A stretch of DNA of 64,000 nucleotides from Caballeronia insecticola (GTDB lineage Bacteria; Pseudomonadota; Gammaproteobacteria; Burkholderiales; Burkholderiaceae): positions 124,001 through 188,000 of the forward strand of contig NC_021288.1 in assembly GCF_000402035.1 (NCBI RefSeq). The letters run 5' to 3'. The notes under the pieces were generated by a model, which had not been told where the DNA came from, did not search any database, and saw only the letters and a list, made by a program, of their open reading frames with translations. Shown one piece after another: positions 15,751-24,575 of the stretch. The first letter of the stretch is position 1. Each line of letters starts with the position of its first letter. Position numbers and translations under genes: made by a program.

Positions 15751-16870
15751 GACGATTCTCGGCGGCGATGCGATGGCTGTCGTCGTCGGCGGATTTGGTG
15801 TCGATGTCGACCGTCACGGACAGCCCCGGCAGCAGCACCTTGCGCGTTTCCGGACCCGTATCGACGCGAATGCGCACCGGCACGCGCTGCACGATCTTCG
15901 TGAAGTTGCCGGTCGCGTTCTCCGGCGGCAGCAGCGCGAACTGCGCGCCGGTGCCGGGCGCGAAGCTTTCGACGACGCCATGCAGCGCGGTGCCCTTGAG
16001 CGCATCGACGTGGAGCGTTGCCGGCTGGCCCACGCGCATGCGGCCCACCTGCGTCTCCTTGAAGTTCGCTTCGAGATACAGCGCCTCGACCGGCACCACG
16101 GTCATGAGACGCGTGCCCGGCTGCACATACTGGCCAACGCGCACGGTGCGGTCGCCGACGCGGCCCGCCACGGGACTCACGAGCGTGGTGTCGTTCAGAT
16201 CGAGCTTCGAATTGTTCAACTGCGCCTGCGCCGCTTCGTTCTGCGCGTGCGCCTGCGCGATCTGCGCCTCGGTCGCGCCGATTTGCGTTGCGGCGGAACG
16301 GGCGGCGGCGAGATTCGCGGCCAGCGTGGCGCGGGCCTGATCGCGCGTGCTGACGAGACTCGCGAGACGCTCGGCGGTTTCGGCGCCGGTCGCGACGAGC
16401 GGACGATAGCGCGTCACGTCGTCTTCCGCGTGCGCGAGGCTCAGGCGCGACACTTCGGCCTGAGCCTTCGCCTGCTCGGCGTTGGCCTGCTGCTGCTTCA
16501 GCTGGGCTTCGGCGTGCTGGATGTCGGCGGCGCGTGCATCGAGCGTGGCGCGGGCCTGATCGAGCGATGCCTGATACTGCCGCGTATCGAGGCGCGCGAG
16601 CGGTGCGCCCGCTGCGACGGCCTGATTGTCGTCGACGAGGACTTCGGTGATGTAGCCGCTCACCTTCGGCGCGATGGTCACGCTGTCGGCTTTGAGATAC
16701 GCGTCGTCGGTGCTTTCGATGAAGCGGCCGACGGTCCACCAGCGAAATCCCCATGCGACACCGACCACGACCGCGACGATGCCGATTGCGATCAGCACGC
16801 GCTTGCGCGATGGTTTGCTGCGGGCGGCGTCGGCCGGTTGATCGCCTCGTGCGGGCGCGGTTGCTGACAT
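15743..16870 (-). CDS. HlyD family efflux adaptor (EmrA type)
   Basis: The ATG at 16870 (GGAG site upstream) gives 375 residues; an in-frame ATG 87 bases further up is less likely because it would lie close to the operators. One transmembrane helix (residues about 24-43, VLIAIGIVAVVVGVAW) anchors it; STDDAYLKADSVTIAPKVSG starts the barrel-sandwich domain; a long Ala/Gln-rich coiled coil (about 95-200) spans the periplasm; LVSPVAGRVGDRTVRVGQYV closes the lipoyl part. It bridges the permease and the outer-membrane duct. First gene of the pump operon. Confidence 0.93.
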   Translation of the reverse strand: MSATAPARGDQPADAARSKPSRKRVLIAIGIVAVVVGVAWGFRWWTVGRFIESTDDAYLKADSVTIAPKVSGYITEVLVDDNQAVAAGAPLARLDTRQYQASLDQARATLDARAADIQHAEAQLKQQQANAEQAKAQAEVSRLSLAHAEDDVTRYRPLVATGAETAERLASLVSTRDQARATLAANLAAARSAATQIGATEAQIAQAHAQNEAAQAQLNNSKLDLNDTTLVSPVAGRVGDRTVRVGQYVQPGTRLMTVVPVEALYLEANFKETQVGRMRVGQPATLHVDALKGTALHGVVESFAPGTGAQFALLPPENATGNFTKIVQRVPVRIRVDTGPETRKVLLPGLSVTVDIDTKSADDDSHRIAAENRHE

Positions 16871-16977
16871 GATTTCTCCGGAATTTTCCTGCCACCGCGT
16901 GCATGCGGTAGCCTTCGATGAATGCGGGACGGCGAGGCGCGCGGCGTTGAAATTCACTCGCGCGATGCACTCGCCAA

Positions 16978-16997
16978 ACTAGACGATGTCGTCTAGT
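16978..16997. promoter_or_regulatory. Operator 1: perfect palindrome ACTAGACGA-TG-TCGTCTAGT
   Basis: Two perfect 9-bp arms, ACTAGACGA and TCGTCTAGT, around TG, in the 189-base gap between the efflux adaptor and the TetR gene. A second near-identical site follows 29 bases on, centre to centre. This is a strong candidate for TetR binding. Confidence 0.75.
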
Positions 16998-17006
16998 ATG
17001 CATGAT

Positions 17007-17026
17007 TCTAGACGGTGGCGTCTAGT
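17007..17026. promoter_or_regulatory. Operator 2: near-copy TCTAGACG-GTGG-CGTCTAGT
   Basis: Matches operator 1 at 17 of 20 positions, with 7-bp arms CTAGACG and CGTCTAG around GTGG. It ends 33 bases before the TetR start. Two sites in tandem between the divergent genes imply that one repressor dimer pair could control both the pump and its own gene. Confidence 0.72.
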
Positions 17027-17059
17027 TCGACCCGAGGTTCGCAATGGAGAGGAAGCACC

Positions 17060-17725
17060 ATGAAGAAGCCCCGTCTCGATACTGAAAGCGGATTGCAAGA
17101 ACAGGAGCGCGGCGGCGTTGCGCGTTCGCCGTTGCAGGCGCGCGGCCGTGCACGGATCGAAGCCGTGCTCGACGCGACGGCGGAGTTGATCGTCGAAAAA
17201 GGACTCGCGGGCGTAACGATGCACGGTGTCGCGCGGCGAGCGCAAACGCCGATCGGCTCGATGTATCACTTTTTTCCAGATCGAGACAGTTTGCTTTCGG
17301 CGTTGTGGGATCGGCACATCGCGGCGCTGAGCGAACTCGAAGACGAACTCGGGCAGATCGATACGGGAACGTGGAAAGCGTTGTCAGCGGAAGCGGTGAT
17401 CGATCGCATCATGACGCCGCATATTCGCTACTTCGAGCAGAACGCGGACTGCCTGATACTTATGTCCGTGATGCCGCACGATGACCATAAGAACAATCGC
17501 AAATCGGACATGCTGCGCAAGGTGATCGATGCGCGCATGCCGCGCGTGAAGCCCGCCGAGCGTGCGTTGTATGTGGAGATGATTCGCGCGCTGGCGGGCG
17601 GCGCGCTCGCGATCAAGCTGCGCCCCGCCATGGGTGACGTGCAACTCGCGCAGCGTTATCTGCGCGAAGTGAAGCGGGCGCTCGCCGCTTATCTCGCGGC
17701 GGTGGAAGCGGGCGTGCCGAAATAG
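17060..17725 (+). CDS. TetR/AcrR family regulator of the adjacent efflux operon
   Basis: The ATG at 17060 has an ideal GAGGAAG site; 221 residues. HTH: ARIEAVLDATAELIVEKGL, then VTMHGVARRAQTPIGSMYHFF near residues 33-75. The C-terminal domain (TPHIRYFEQNADCLILMSVM onwards) is the ligand pocket. Divergence from the HlyD-DHA2-outer-membrane-factor operon, with two matching palindromes between them, makes it the likely local repressor of the pump, released by a drug or aromatic inducer. The inducer is unknown. Confidence 0.9.
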   Translation: MKKPRLDTESGLQEQERGGVARSPLQARGRARIEAVLDATAELIVEKGLAGVTMHGVARRAQTPIGSMYHFFPDRDSLLSALWDRHIAALSELEDELGQIDTGTWKALSAEAVIDRIMTPHIRYFEQNADCLILMSVMPHDDHKNNRKSDMLRKVIDARMPRVKPAERALYVEMIRALAGGALAIKLRPAMGDVQLAQRYLREVKRALAAYLAAVEAGVPK

Positions 17726-17738
17726 CGCGGAGAATGCG

Positions 17739-18113
17739 TCACGCTTCGCGCTTGCTCTGTTCCTCGACCGTCAGAATGGCTTCGGGCATGACTTCGAGAC
17801 GCGCCTTCGGAATGGGATCGCCGCTTTCGTCGGACAGACCGTAGGTGCCTTCCGCGATCTTTTGCAGTGCGCGCTGGATGTCGTTGATGCGCCGGTCGTT
17901 CACATCGAGCAGCGCGCGGTTCGTGATGTCCTGCGCGATGCGTTGCGCATCGTCTTCGAGTTCTCCGGCTTCGGTGCTGCGCGCTTCCTGCTGCTGGCGT
18001 TCGCCGGCAATGGTGCCTGCTTCGTCGCCGAGCAAGTCGCGCCGCAGCGCTTCGAGACGTTCGCGCTGCTTCGCGATGAAATCATCGCTCAATCCGCTTG
18101 ATTGACCGGCCAT
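17739..18113 (-). CDS. DksA/TraR-like protein lacking the zinc-finger cysteines
   Basis: A 124-residue protein with the DksA/TraR layout: an N-terminal coiled-coil hairpin (LEALRRDLLGDEAG, then NRALLDVNDRRINDIQRALQ) and a C-terminal globular part EGTYGLSDESGDPIPKARLE. In family members YGxCxxCG is followed by RLEAxPxAxxCxxC; here the four cysteine positions hold Ser94, Ser97, Thr115 and Glu118, and the protein has no cysteine at all. The coiled-coil tip Asp70 and Asp73 are kept (DxxD), so RNA polymerase secondary-channel binding remains possible. It is convergent with the TetR gene and divergent from an unknown small gene. Confidence 0.78.
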   Translation of the reverse strand: MAGQSSGLSDDFIAKQRERLEALRRDLLGDEAGTIAGERQQQEARSTEAGELEDDAQRIAQDITNRALLDVNDRRINDIQRALQKIAEGTYGLSDESGDPIPKARLEVMPEAILTVEEQSKREA

Positions 18114-18260
18114 GATCGTGCTCCCGTTTTAATGACGACGTTGCCTGCTGCCTTCAAACGTACGCTTCGGATAACCGCATTGTCAATGCGGCGCGCGATG
18201 CGTCTGCGTGAACTATGCTGAATCACATGTCCGCGACATCGAACGATCTGGAGGCACGCC

Positions 18261-18470
18261 ATGCAGCAACAGCAAGCAGAGTTCGACTTCTACATCAACC
18301 TCGCCAAGCCCACGCTCGGGCTCTACGTCCGTAAAGGCGCGGGCCTGCCGGATCTCGCCGACGCCAAACAGTGGCAATTCTCCGGACACGTCTGGCAAAG
18401 CGAGCTGTCGCCCGACATCTTGAAAGGCCTCGACGCGAACGGTCACGCGTTTCAGGAGCTGGGCGGCTGA
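18261..18470 (+). CDS. Conserved small hypothetical protein (69 aa)
   Basis: A 69-residue protein with a strong TGGAGG ribosome site, starting MQQQQAEFDFYINLAKPTLG. It is soluble, without signal or membrane segment. The sequence FYINLAKPTLGLYVRKGAGLPDL suggests a small beta-rich domain. I recognise no named family. It is divergent from the DksA-like gene (147-base gap) and ends 32 bases from the convergent AAA+ gene. Good codon use and the ribosome site support a real gene. Confidence 0.65.
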   Translation: MQQQQAEFDFYINLAKPTLGLYVRKGAGLPDLADAKQWQFSGHVWQSELSPDILKGLDANGHAFQELGG

Positions 18471-18502
18471 GTTCGCCGCCGCGCTCCCGTTGAATCGCGC
18501 GA

Positions 18503-21286
18503 TCAGCTTTCGCTCTTCGCCGATTCCTTCTTGCTTTCCGACTTCGCCGCGCTCTTCTTCGCCGCGGGCTTCGCTTTCTTTTCTTTGGGTTTCGCTTCGG
18601 CCTCCGGCTCGATCTTTTTGAACGCGACCTTCTCGGTGTCCTTGTCGTAGCTCACATCGACCGTGTCGCCGGACTTGAGCTTGTCGCCGAGAATTTCCTT
18701 CGCGAGCCGCGTCTCAAGTTCCTGACGAATCTGCCGCTTCAGTTCGCGCGCGCCGAATTCCGGCCGATAACCCACATCGGCAAGATGATCGATGAGCGAG
18801 TCCTGCACCTTGAGCGTGATGTCCTGCGCGGCCGCCGTGCGCGTGACGCGGTCGATCTGAATCTCGACGATCGAGCGAATGTTTTCGCGCGAAAGCCCAT
18901 GAAACACGATGATTTCATCGATGCGATTCAAAAACTCCGGACGGAAGTGGCCCTTGAGCACATCCATGAGCCTGGCGCGCATTTGCTTTTCGGTATCGCG
19001 CTCCTTGTCGCTCTTTTCCAGGTTGTCCATGATGATGGACGCGCCCAGATTGCTCGTCGCAATGATGATCGTGTTGCTGAAGTCGACGACGCGGCCTTTG
19101 CCATCGGTCAGGCGGCCGTCGTCGAACACTTGCAGCAGCACGTTGTTCACGTCGGGATGCGCCTTCTCGATTTCGTCGAGCAGGATCACGCTATACGGAC
19201 GGCGACGCACGCGCTCGGTCAACTGGCCGCCCTCGTCATAGCCGACATATCCCGGCGGCGCGCCGATCAGCCGCGCGACCGCATGCCGTTCCATGTATTC
19301 CGACATGTCGATGCGGATCACGGCCTGCTCGTCGCCGAACACGGTTTCCGCGAGCGCCTTCGCAAGCTCGGTCTTGCCGACGCCGGTCGGTCCGAGAAAC
19401 AGGAACGTGGCGATCGGCCGGTTCGCCTGTCCCATGCCCGCGCGCGACAGGCGCACGGCATCGCTTACGGCGACCACGGCTTCGTCCTGACCGACCACGC
19501 GCTCGCGCAGCTTGTTCTCCATGTCGAGCAGCTTCTGGCGCTCTTCCTGCGTGAGTTCGGTCACGGGAATGCCGGTCAGGCGCGACACGACTTCCGCGAC
19601 CGCCGCGACCGTCACTTCGAGCGTCTCCGATCCGGTCTTGCGCTGCCAGGCTTCGGTCAGCTCTTCGAGCTTCGCCTGCTTCTCCTTGATGCGCTCCTCG
19701 AAGTTCTTCGCTTCATCGAAACGCTTGCGCGACGCAGCGTAGTCCTGTTCGCGCTTCAACTGCGCGATCTCCGCTTCGAGTTCCTGAATCTCGGGCGGCC
19801 GCGAAGTCGCGCCGATGCGCACGCGCGCCGCCGCCTGATCGATCAGATCGATGGCCTTGTCCGGCAAAAAGCGCGACGTGATATAGCGATCCGAAAGCTC
19901 GGCCGCAGCGACGAACGCATCGTCGGCGAATGTCACCTGATGATGCGCTTCGAGTTTGTCGCGCAGGCCGCGCAGAATCACGATGGTCTGCTCGACCGTC
20001 GGCTCCGGCACGAGCACCGGCTGAAAGCGCCGCTCCAGCGCGGCATCCTTTTCGATGTACTTCTGATACTCGTTGAGCGTGGTCGCGCCGATGAGACTCA
20101 GCTCGCCGCGTGCCAGCGCGGGCTTCAGCACGTTGGCGATATCGAGGCCGCCTTCGCCACCGCCTTGCCCCGCGCCGACGATCGTATGCAGCTCGTCGAT
20201 GAAGACGATCAACTCGTCTTGCTTCGCGGTGATCTCGTCGATGAGCTGCTTTGCGCGCTCCTCGAATTCGCCGCGATACTTCGCGCCCGCGACCATCGAA
20301 TTGAGGTTGATCTCGATGAGCCGCTTGTTGCGCAGGTCCTCGGGCACGTCGTCGTTGACGATGCGCTGCGCCAGCCCTTCGACGATCGCGGTCTTGCCCA
20401 CGCCCGGCTCGCCGATCAGCACCGGATTGTTCTTCTTGCGCCGCGCGAGCACTTCGATCGTGTTCTCGATTTCGAGCGCGCGCCCGAGCACCGGATCGAG
20501 CTTGCCTTCACGCGCCATCGCGGTGAGATCGCGGCCGAACTTGTCGAGCGTGGGCGTGCCCGTCGGCGTATCGACGCGTCCGTCTTCCGCGCCCTTGCCG
20601 ACCACTTTCACGATCTTCTGACGCAGCGCCTCGGACGTGACGCCGTACTTCTTGAGCAACGCACCCGCGATGGAATCCGGCACGGCTGCAAGCCCGATCA
20701 GCACATGCTCGGGACCGACATACGAGTGCCCGAGTTCGCGCGAGGCCTGGAATGCATACTGAAACGCTTTCTTTAAGCGCGGCGAAATCGTCATCTTGTC
20801 GATGGGCGCATCCGCGTCGGCTTTGCCTTTTTGCGCGTGCTCGTCGATATAGCGCTTGATGTCGTCGGGGGAAAGTTTCAGTTCCTTGAAGAGCGCCTGC
20901 ACGACATCGGTGTCGGCGAGAACGTACAGCACTTGCTCCGTGTCGAGCTCCGTTTTCTGCAACTCGTGCGCTTTTTCGGCGGCACGTTGCAGCAGTTCCA
21001 TCGTTTGCTCGCTGAAGGCATCAGTCACATCGACGGATTCGCGCGGCACGGAGGCGACCATGTCGTCGTCATCCGCTTCGTCGTCGGCGCCGGGCAGGCC
21101 GCCCATCAGACGCGACAGGCCGCCGCCGCCCAACAGCGAGTCGAACGGATTCAGCATGCTTTGATGCCGCATCAACTGACGGTAGTCGTATTCGCAAATC
21201 GACATCGACTTGCGCTGGCCGTTCTGCACGACGGTCACTTGTGCAACCGCCGGCCGGGCATGACAAATTTCGCAAAGGGCAGCCAT
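18503..21286 (-). CDS. ClpG/ClpK-like AAA+ disaggregase (ClpA/B/C family)
   Basis: From the ATG at 21286 (GGAG site) the protein has 927 residues. N-terminus: a putative zinc knuckle, C5-x2-C8 and C31; then a Clp-N repeat domain (about 88-230); AAA-1 with Walker A GEPGVGKT (292-299) and Walker B VFIDE; a short ClpC-like middle domain (about 498-550); AAA-2 with GPTGVGKT (632-639) and [10 protein letters not shown]; and a Lys/Ala/Ser-rich tail of about 40 residues. The ClpP-docking [IVL]G[FL] loop is not seen after [12 protein letters not shown]. Zinc N-terminus, short middle domain, missing loop and extended tail fit ClpG/ClpK stand-alone disaggregases, which give heat tolerance in Pseudomonas and Klebsiella. 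ClpC is the alternative. It lies 151 bases behind the encapsulin gene on the same strand. Confidence 0.8.
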   Translation of the reverse strand: MAALCEICHARPAVAQVTVVQNGQRKSMSICEYDYRQLMRHQSMLNPFDSLLGGGGLSRLMGGLPGADDEADDDDMVASVPRESVDVTDAFSEQTMELLQRAAEKAHELQKTELDTEQVLYVLADTDVVQALFKELKLSPDDIKRYIDEHAQKGKADADAPIDKMTISPRLKKAFQYAFQASRELGHSYVGPEHVLIGLAAVPDSIAGALLKKYGVTSEALRQKIVKVVGKGAEDGRVDTPTGTPTLDKFGRDLTAMAREGKLDPVLGRALEIENTIEVLARRKKNNPVLIGEPGVGKTAIVEGLAQRIVNDDVPEDLRNKRLIEINLNSMVAGAKYRGEFEERAKQLIDEITAKQDELIVFIDELHTIVGAGQGGGEGGLDIANVLKPALARGELSLIGATTLNEYQKYIEKDAALERRFQPVLVPEPTVEQTIVILRGLRDKLEAHHQVTFADDAFVAAAELSDRYITSRFLPDKAIDLIDQAAARVRIGATSRPPEIQELEAEIAQLKREQDYAASRKRFDEAKNFEERIKEKQAKLEELTEAWQRKTGSETLEVTVAAVAEVVSRLTGIPVTELTQEERQKLLDMENKLRERVVGQDEAVVAVSDAVRLSRAGMGQANRPIATFLFLGPTGVGKTELAKALAETVFGDEQAVIRIDMSEYMERHAVARLIGAPPGYVGYDEGGQLTERVRRRPYSVILLDEIEKAHPDVNNVLLQVFDDGRLTDGKGRVVDFSNTIIIATSNLGASIIMDNLEKSDKERDTEKQMRARLMDVLKGHFRPEFLNRIDEIIVFHGLSRENIRSIVEIQIDRVTRTAAAQDITLKVQDSLIDHLADVGYRPEFGARELKRQIRQELETRLAKEILGDKLKSGDTVDVSYDKDTEKVAFKKIEPEAEAKPKEKKAKPAAKKSAAKSESKKESAKSES

Positions 21287-21437
21287 GATCAGTCTTTCTC
21301 CATTATTCGTGCGGCTGGAGATCGACCTGAACAAGCACGCGCCATGCTGCGCCATCGGAGTTCAGGCCGAACCGCCGCCTGTTGAACGGTTTGTTCTCCC
21401 CATGTGTTCCTTTATCGTTCGATGGGTTCTGATGCGG

Positions 21438-22241
21438 CTATTCACCCGCCGCGATGGACACCGAAGCTTCGCTCGTCAACATCAGGAACGTCAGCGTCTC
21501 GCGAAGATAGAGCTGTACGGTCGTATCGGTATGGCTCGAATAACCGATCGACAGATCCTGTCCGATATGCAGTTCGTAATCGCCGCCGCGCGTCGAGAGC
21601 ACGCAGCCGCCTTGCAGCGCGGGCGCCCAGACGAGGTCTCCGCTCACGATGCGCTTGATGTGCTGAATCACCGGATAGCCCTGATCGCTCGCTTCGGCAA
21701 GCGCGGTATAGGCATCCGCACCGAGCAGCACGGAGTAGGGACCGTCGACGCCCGCGAGCCTCAGCCGCTCCAGCGCCTGACTGATGGCGGCGGGATAGTC
21801 GGCGACGTCTGAGGGCAGCATCGTCGGCGCGTTCGAGCTGCCCTCGCGGATGCCCACGATGCCCGCCGCCTTGTAGCCGTCGAAGATCGCGCTGTCTTCG
21901 GCGAGCGCGAGTTCGTTCGCGGCGGTTTTCGCCGGTTGCCAGTCGCCGTCGTTCGAGCCGCGCTCCACGCTGTCGATAGACTCGCGCTGCAACGTGAACG
22001 GCACCGTCAGTTGCACGAGCGACTTCGTTTCATACAGCTTCGCGCCGACGCCCTGTTTGGGCGATGCGATATTGCTCTGATGCCCCGTGCCGATGCCCGA
22101 CAGCGCCGTGCCGCCGGGCTCCTTCACGTCGACGACGCGCCGGCCGGCCAGCGACCGTTTGAATGTGCGGGCGACTTCCGCCTCGATCTGCGACCACGCG
22201 GCGCTTGAGACCGGTGCGAGCTCTCGATGCAGGTTATTCAT
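21438..22241 (-). CDS. Family 1 encapsulin shell protein
   Basis: The ATG at 22241 gives 267 residues, the usual family-1 size; an in-frame ATG nine codons upstream lies inside the DyP gene. The start MNNLHRELAPVSSAAWSQIE, then EAEVARTFKRSLAGRRVVDV, is the N-terminal helix that binds cargo peptides; FTLQRESIDSVERG, then GVDGPYSVLLGADAY in the P domain and the closing LYLRETLTFLMLTSEASVSI are encapsulin hallmarks (HK97 fold). The protein assembles into an icosahedral protein cage. Its start overlaps the DyP peroxidase gene by 8 bases, indicating translational coupling of shell and cargo. Confidence 0.93.
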   Translation of the reverse strand: MNNLHRELAPVSSAAWSQIEAEVARTFKRSLAGRRVVDVKEPGGTALSGIGTGHQSNIASPKQGVGAKLYETKSLVQLTVPFTLQRESIDSVERGSNDGDWQPAKTAANELALAEDSAIFDGYKAAGIVGIREGSSNAPTMLPSDVADYPAAISQALERLRLAGVDGPYSVLLGADAYTALAEASDQGYPVIQHIKRIVSGDLVWAPALQGGCVLSTRGGDYELHIGQDLSIGYSSHTDTTVQLYLRETLTFLMLTSEASVSIAAGE

Positions 22242-23286
22242 GTTGTGGCGTTCCTTTGAGTGAGCCAATGTTCAACGTGCCGTCGCGGCTTTCTTCGTGA
22301 TCGTCCTGATGGCTTTCATCGATGGAAGATGGCGCGGCGGCCGGCGTTCTGTCGGGAAGTTCTTCCAGCAAGTCGGCGGACGGCACGAAGAACAGGCCGC
22401 CCGTCACCGCGCGGCTGTAGTCGAGCAGGCGGTCGTAATTGCCCGGCGGCCTGCCGACGAACATGTTTTCGAGCATCTGTTCAATAGGCTTCGGCGTCTT
22501 CGCATAGCCGATGAAATACGTGCCGAACTCCTTCGAGCCGGGTCGCCCGAAGGCCATGTTGTGCCGCAGGATCTTCACTTCCTGACCGTTTTCGTCGATG
22601 GTCGTGAGCGAACTGTGCGAGCACGACGGCTTGATCGATTCGTCGAGTTCGACATCCGACAACTTCTCGCGCCCGATGATCAACTCCTGTTGCTCGACCG
22701 TGAGTCCGTTCCATGCGTCGAGGTTATGCAGATACTTCTGCACGATCACGTAGCTGCCGCCGGCGAAATCGGCATCTTCGTCGCCGATGATCGTGTAGTT
22801 CGTGGCGCTGCGGCCTGTCGGGTTCTCCGTGCCGTCGACGAAGCCCACCATGTCGCGCAGATCGAAGTAACGAAAGCCGTGCACTTCATCGACGACCGTG
22901 ACCGCATCGCCCAGCTTGTTGAGCATTTGCGACGCAAGCTCGAAGCACAGGTCCATGTGATCCGCGCGGATATGCAGCAGGATGTCGCCCGGCGTGGCGA
23001 TCGCGCGCCGATCGCCCGCGCCGACCTCGCGAAACGGATGCAGCCCCGCCGGACGCGGTGCGCCGAAGAGCAGGTCCCACGCGTCCGCGCCGAAGCCGCA
23101 CACGCACGAGAGATTCGCGCTCGGTGCACGCGTGCCGACCGCGCGGACCAGCGCCGCGATATCGCCGCACCACGAGCGCACGGTCGCGGCCCGTTCTTCG
23201 CCGCGCGCCACCGTGGCGACGATAAAGATGGCACTTCGGGAAATCGGATTACAGACGGCTTGTGGTTCTGGTGTGTTGTTGGGCAT
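22234..23286 (-). CDS. Dye-decolorizing (DyP-type) heme peroxidase, encapsulin cargo
   Basis: A 350-residue DyP peroxidase. The GFVDGTENP motif gives catalytic Asp151; His224 (SHSS) is the likely heme ligand and Arg241 (ILRHNMAFG) the distal arginine, at spacings like E. coli YfeX. After the domain ends (about residue 308) comes a flexible linker and then DGTLNIGSLKG at residues 335-345, which matches the encapsulin targeting peptide of DyP cargos (consensus near DGSLGIGSLKG). It would be packed into the shell made by the overlapping downstream gene and act in oxidative-stress defence, as known for mycobacterial and Brevibacterium systems. Confidence 0.95.
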   Translation of the reverse strand: MPNNTPEPQAVCNPISRSAIFIVATVARGEERAATVRSWCGDIAALVRAVGTRAPSANLSCVCGFGADAWDLLFGAPRPAGLHPFREVGAGDRRAIATPGDILLHIRADHMDLCFELASQMLNKLGDAVTVVDEVHGFRYFDLRDMVGFVDGTENPTGRSATNYTIIGDEDADFAGGSYVIVQKYLHNLDAWNGLTVEQQELIIGREKLSDVELDESIKPSCSHSSLTTIDENGQEVKILRHNMAFGRPGSKEFGTYFIGYAKTPKPIEQMLENMFVGRPPGNYDRLLDYSRAVTGGLFFVPSADLLEELPDRTPAAAPSSIDESHQDDHEESRDGTLNIGSLKGTPQHE

Positions 23287-23392
23287 CTGAAGAGATTCGA
23301 TTGCGTGCAGCGGTTGATCGGGTCGAACGGTTCAAGCATGCAAATGCCCGCATGCCTCCGCAAAGCGAGGCATCCGCAAGCAAGGAACGGGC

Positions 23393-23713
23393 TTATTTGG
23401 TGTGTGTGAAGACGTTGCCTGAGAGACGCTCCGCCTCCGCGCTGAACCACGTCTGCGCATGCTGGCGGGTCGCGACCCACGAATGATTGTCGGCGGGCGT
23501 GAGATGCTGCGCGATCACGCGCCGCGCCCGCTCGATCCCGTCGCGCAGGGCCTCGTTCGCGGTGCTCCATTCGGGCTGAACGGTTTCGGGCCACGCGAAC
23601 GGCGACTTGCCGTCGCGTTGCACGTCGAGGTCGGCGACCCATGCGCCGCGTTCGTTGCGCCGCGTGGCGACCGAAATCTGGTATCCCGCATAGACGTCAA
23701 AGGCAGAGTCCAT
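23393..23713 (-). CDS. Small hypothetical protein (106 aa) upstream of the encapsulin operon
   Basis: A 106-residue soluble protein with a strong GGAGG ribosome site. It starts MDSAFDVYAGYQISVATRRN, continues WVADLDVQRDG and has a helix GIERARRVIAQHL. No signal, membrane segment or catalytic motif is visible and I do not recognise a family. It lies 106 bases upstream of the DyP gene on the same strand, so it may be the first gene of a small-protein-DyP-encapsulin transcript, or a separate unit. Its layout resembles the small protein at 24576-24794. Confidence 0.65.
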   Translation of the reverse strand: MDSAFDVYAGYQISVATRRNERGAWVADLDVQRDGKSPFAWPETVQPEWSTANEALRDGIERARRVIAQHLTPADNHSWVATRQHAQTWFSAEAERLSGNVFTHTK

Positions 23714-23931
23714 TGCTTCCTCCGATGCGCATCGGGCTATCGAACGAGCGGTCGATAACCGGGGCTGACAGGCTCGGCTCCCGTGAATTTCTGCGAACCG
23801 GGCGTCGCCTGCTTTTCGTGTCCGAAACTTTGTCTGAGATTACAACAAGTCTATGCAACAAACACTGCAAAAGGCACGATGCGACACATGAACGCACGCT
23901 ACCTTTGCACGCCCATGACGGAGAGACGACG

Positions 23932-24471
23932 ATGAAGCGCGGCGCAATCGCCATGACATGGCTCTTGCTGCTTGTGTGGACGGGGCACGCGCGCAGCCAG
24001 AGCGCGCCTTCGACCGACGCGCAAATGCTGGGTGTGGTGTTCGTGGCGAATCAGGCCGAGATCGCGGCGGGGAATCTGGCGTTGAGCCGAACGCGCTCCG
24101 CGAGCCTGCAGGCGTACGCGCGGCGGATCGTGGCGGAGCATGGGCAGGTGAATCAGGAGATCGTCGCGCTGACGCAGGGATTGGGCGCGCAGCCGCAACG
24201 CAGCGCAATAAGCGACGCGTTGACGAAGCAAAGCGCCGAAGACCTCGCACGCCTCGACGACACCGGCATCTACAACTTCGACGAAGCCTATCTCGATCGC
24301 GAGCTGGTGTATCTGAAGCGTCTGGTCAATACCGTCGACGACTATATTCGCTCGACGGCGAGCGCGGACGTGCGGACGCTGTTCGTGCGTGCGCGTCCGT
24401 CGTTCATTCTGCAACTTGATCAGGCGCAGCGTCTGAAGCTCACCGTGGGCAGCCCGGGCCTCAACCGATGA
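23932..24471 (+). CDS. Exported DUF4142 domain protein
   Basis: I chose the ATG at 23932 with a GGAGAG site; 179 residues. A signal peptide (MKRGAIAMTWLLLLVWTGHA, cut near ARSQ) leads to a DUF4142 ferritin-like helical bundle: VVFVANQAEIAAGNLALSRT, then LQAYARRIVAEHGQVNQEI and FDEAYLDRELVYLKRLVNTV. This domain is common in periplasmic proteins of soil bacteria and linked to stress; its biochemical role is unknown. It is divergent from the encapsulin-side genes with a 218-base gap. Confidence 0.82.
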   Translation: MKRGAIAMTWLLLLVWTGHARSQSAPSTDAQMLGVVFVANQAEIAAGNLALSRTRSASLQAYARRIVAEHGQVNQEIVALTQGLGAQPQRSAISDALTKQSAEDLARLDDTGIYNFDEAYLDRELVYLKRLVNTVDDYIRSTASADVRTLFVRARPSFILQLDQAQRLKLTVGSPGLNR

Positions 24472-24575
24472 TAGACAACCGTTTATTGCTTGGGCGGGCG
24501 ACCATTCGTTCGAATGTTCGCTGCGTGGGGCGTCCCTAGGACGGCCGGTCGCTGCCGCTGCCCTAACGCGTCAGA

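Noticed and set aside
21381..21403. Sigma-32-like promoter GTTGAA-N11-CCCCAT near the ClpG-like gene
   Set aside because: It points along the plus strand, away from both the disaggregase and the encapsulin genes, and the spacing is at the short limit, so it is probably chance.
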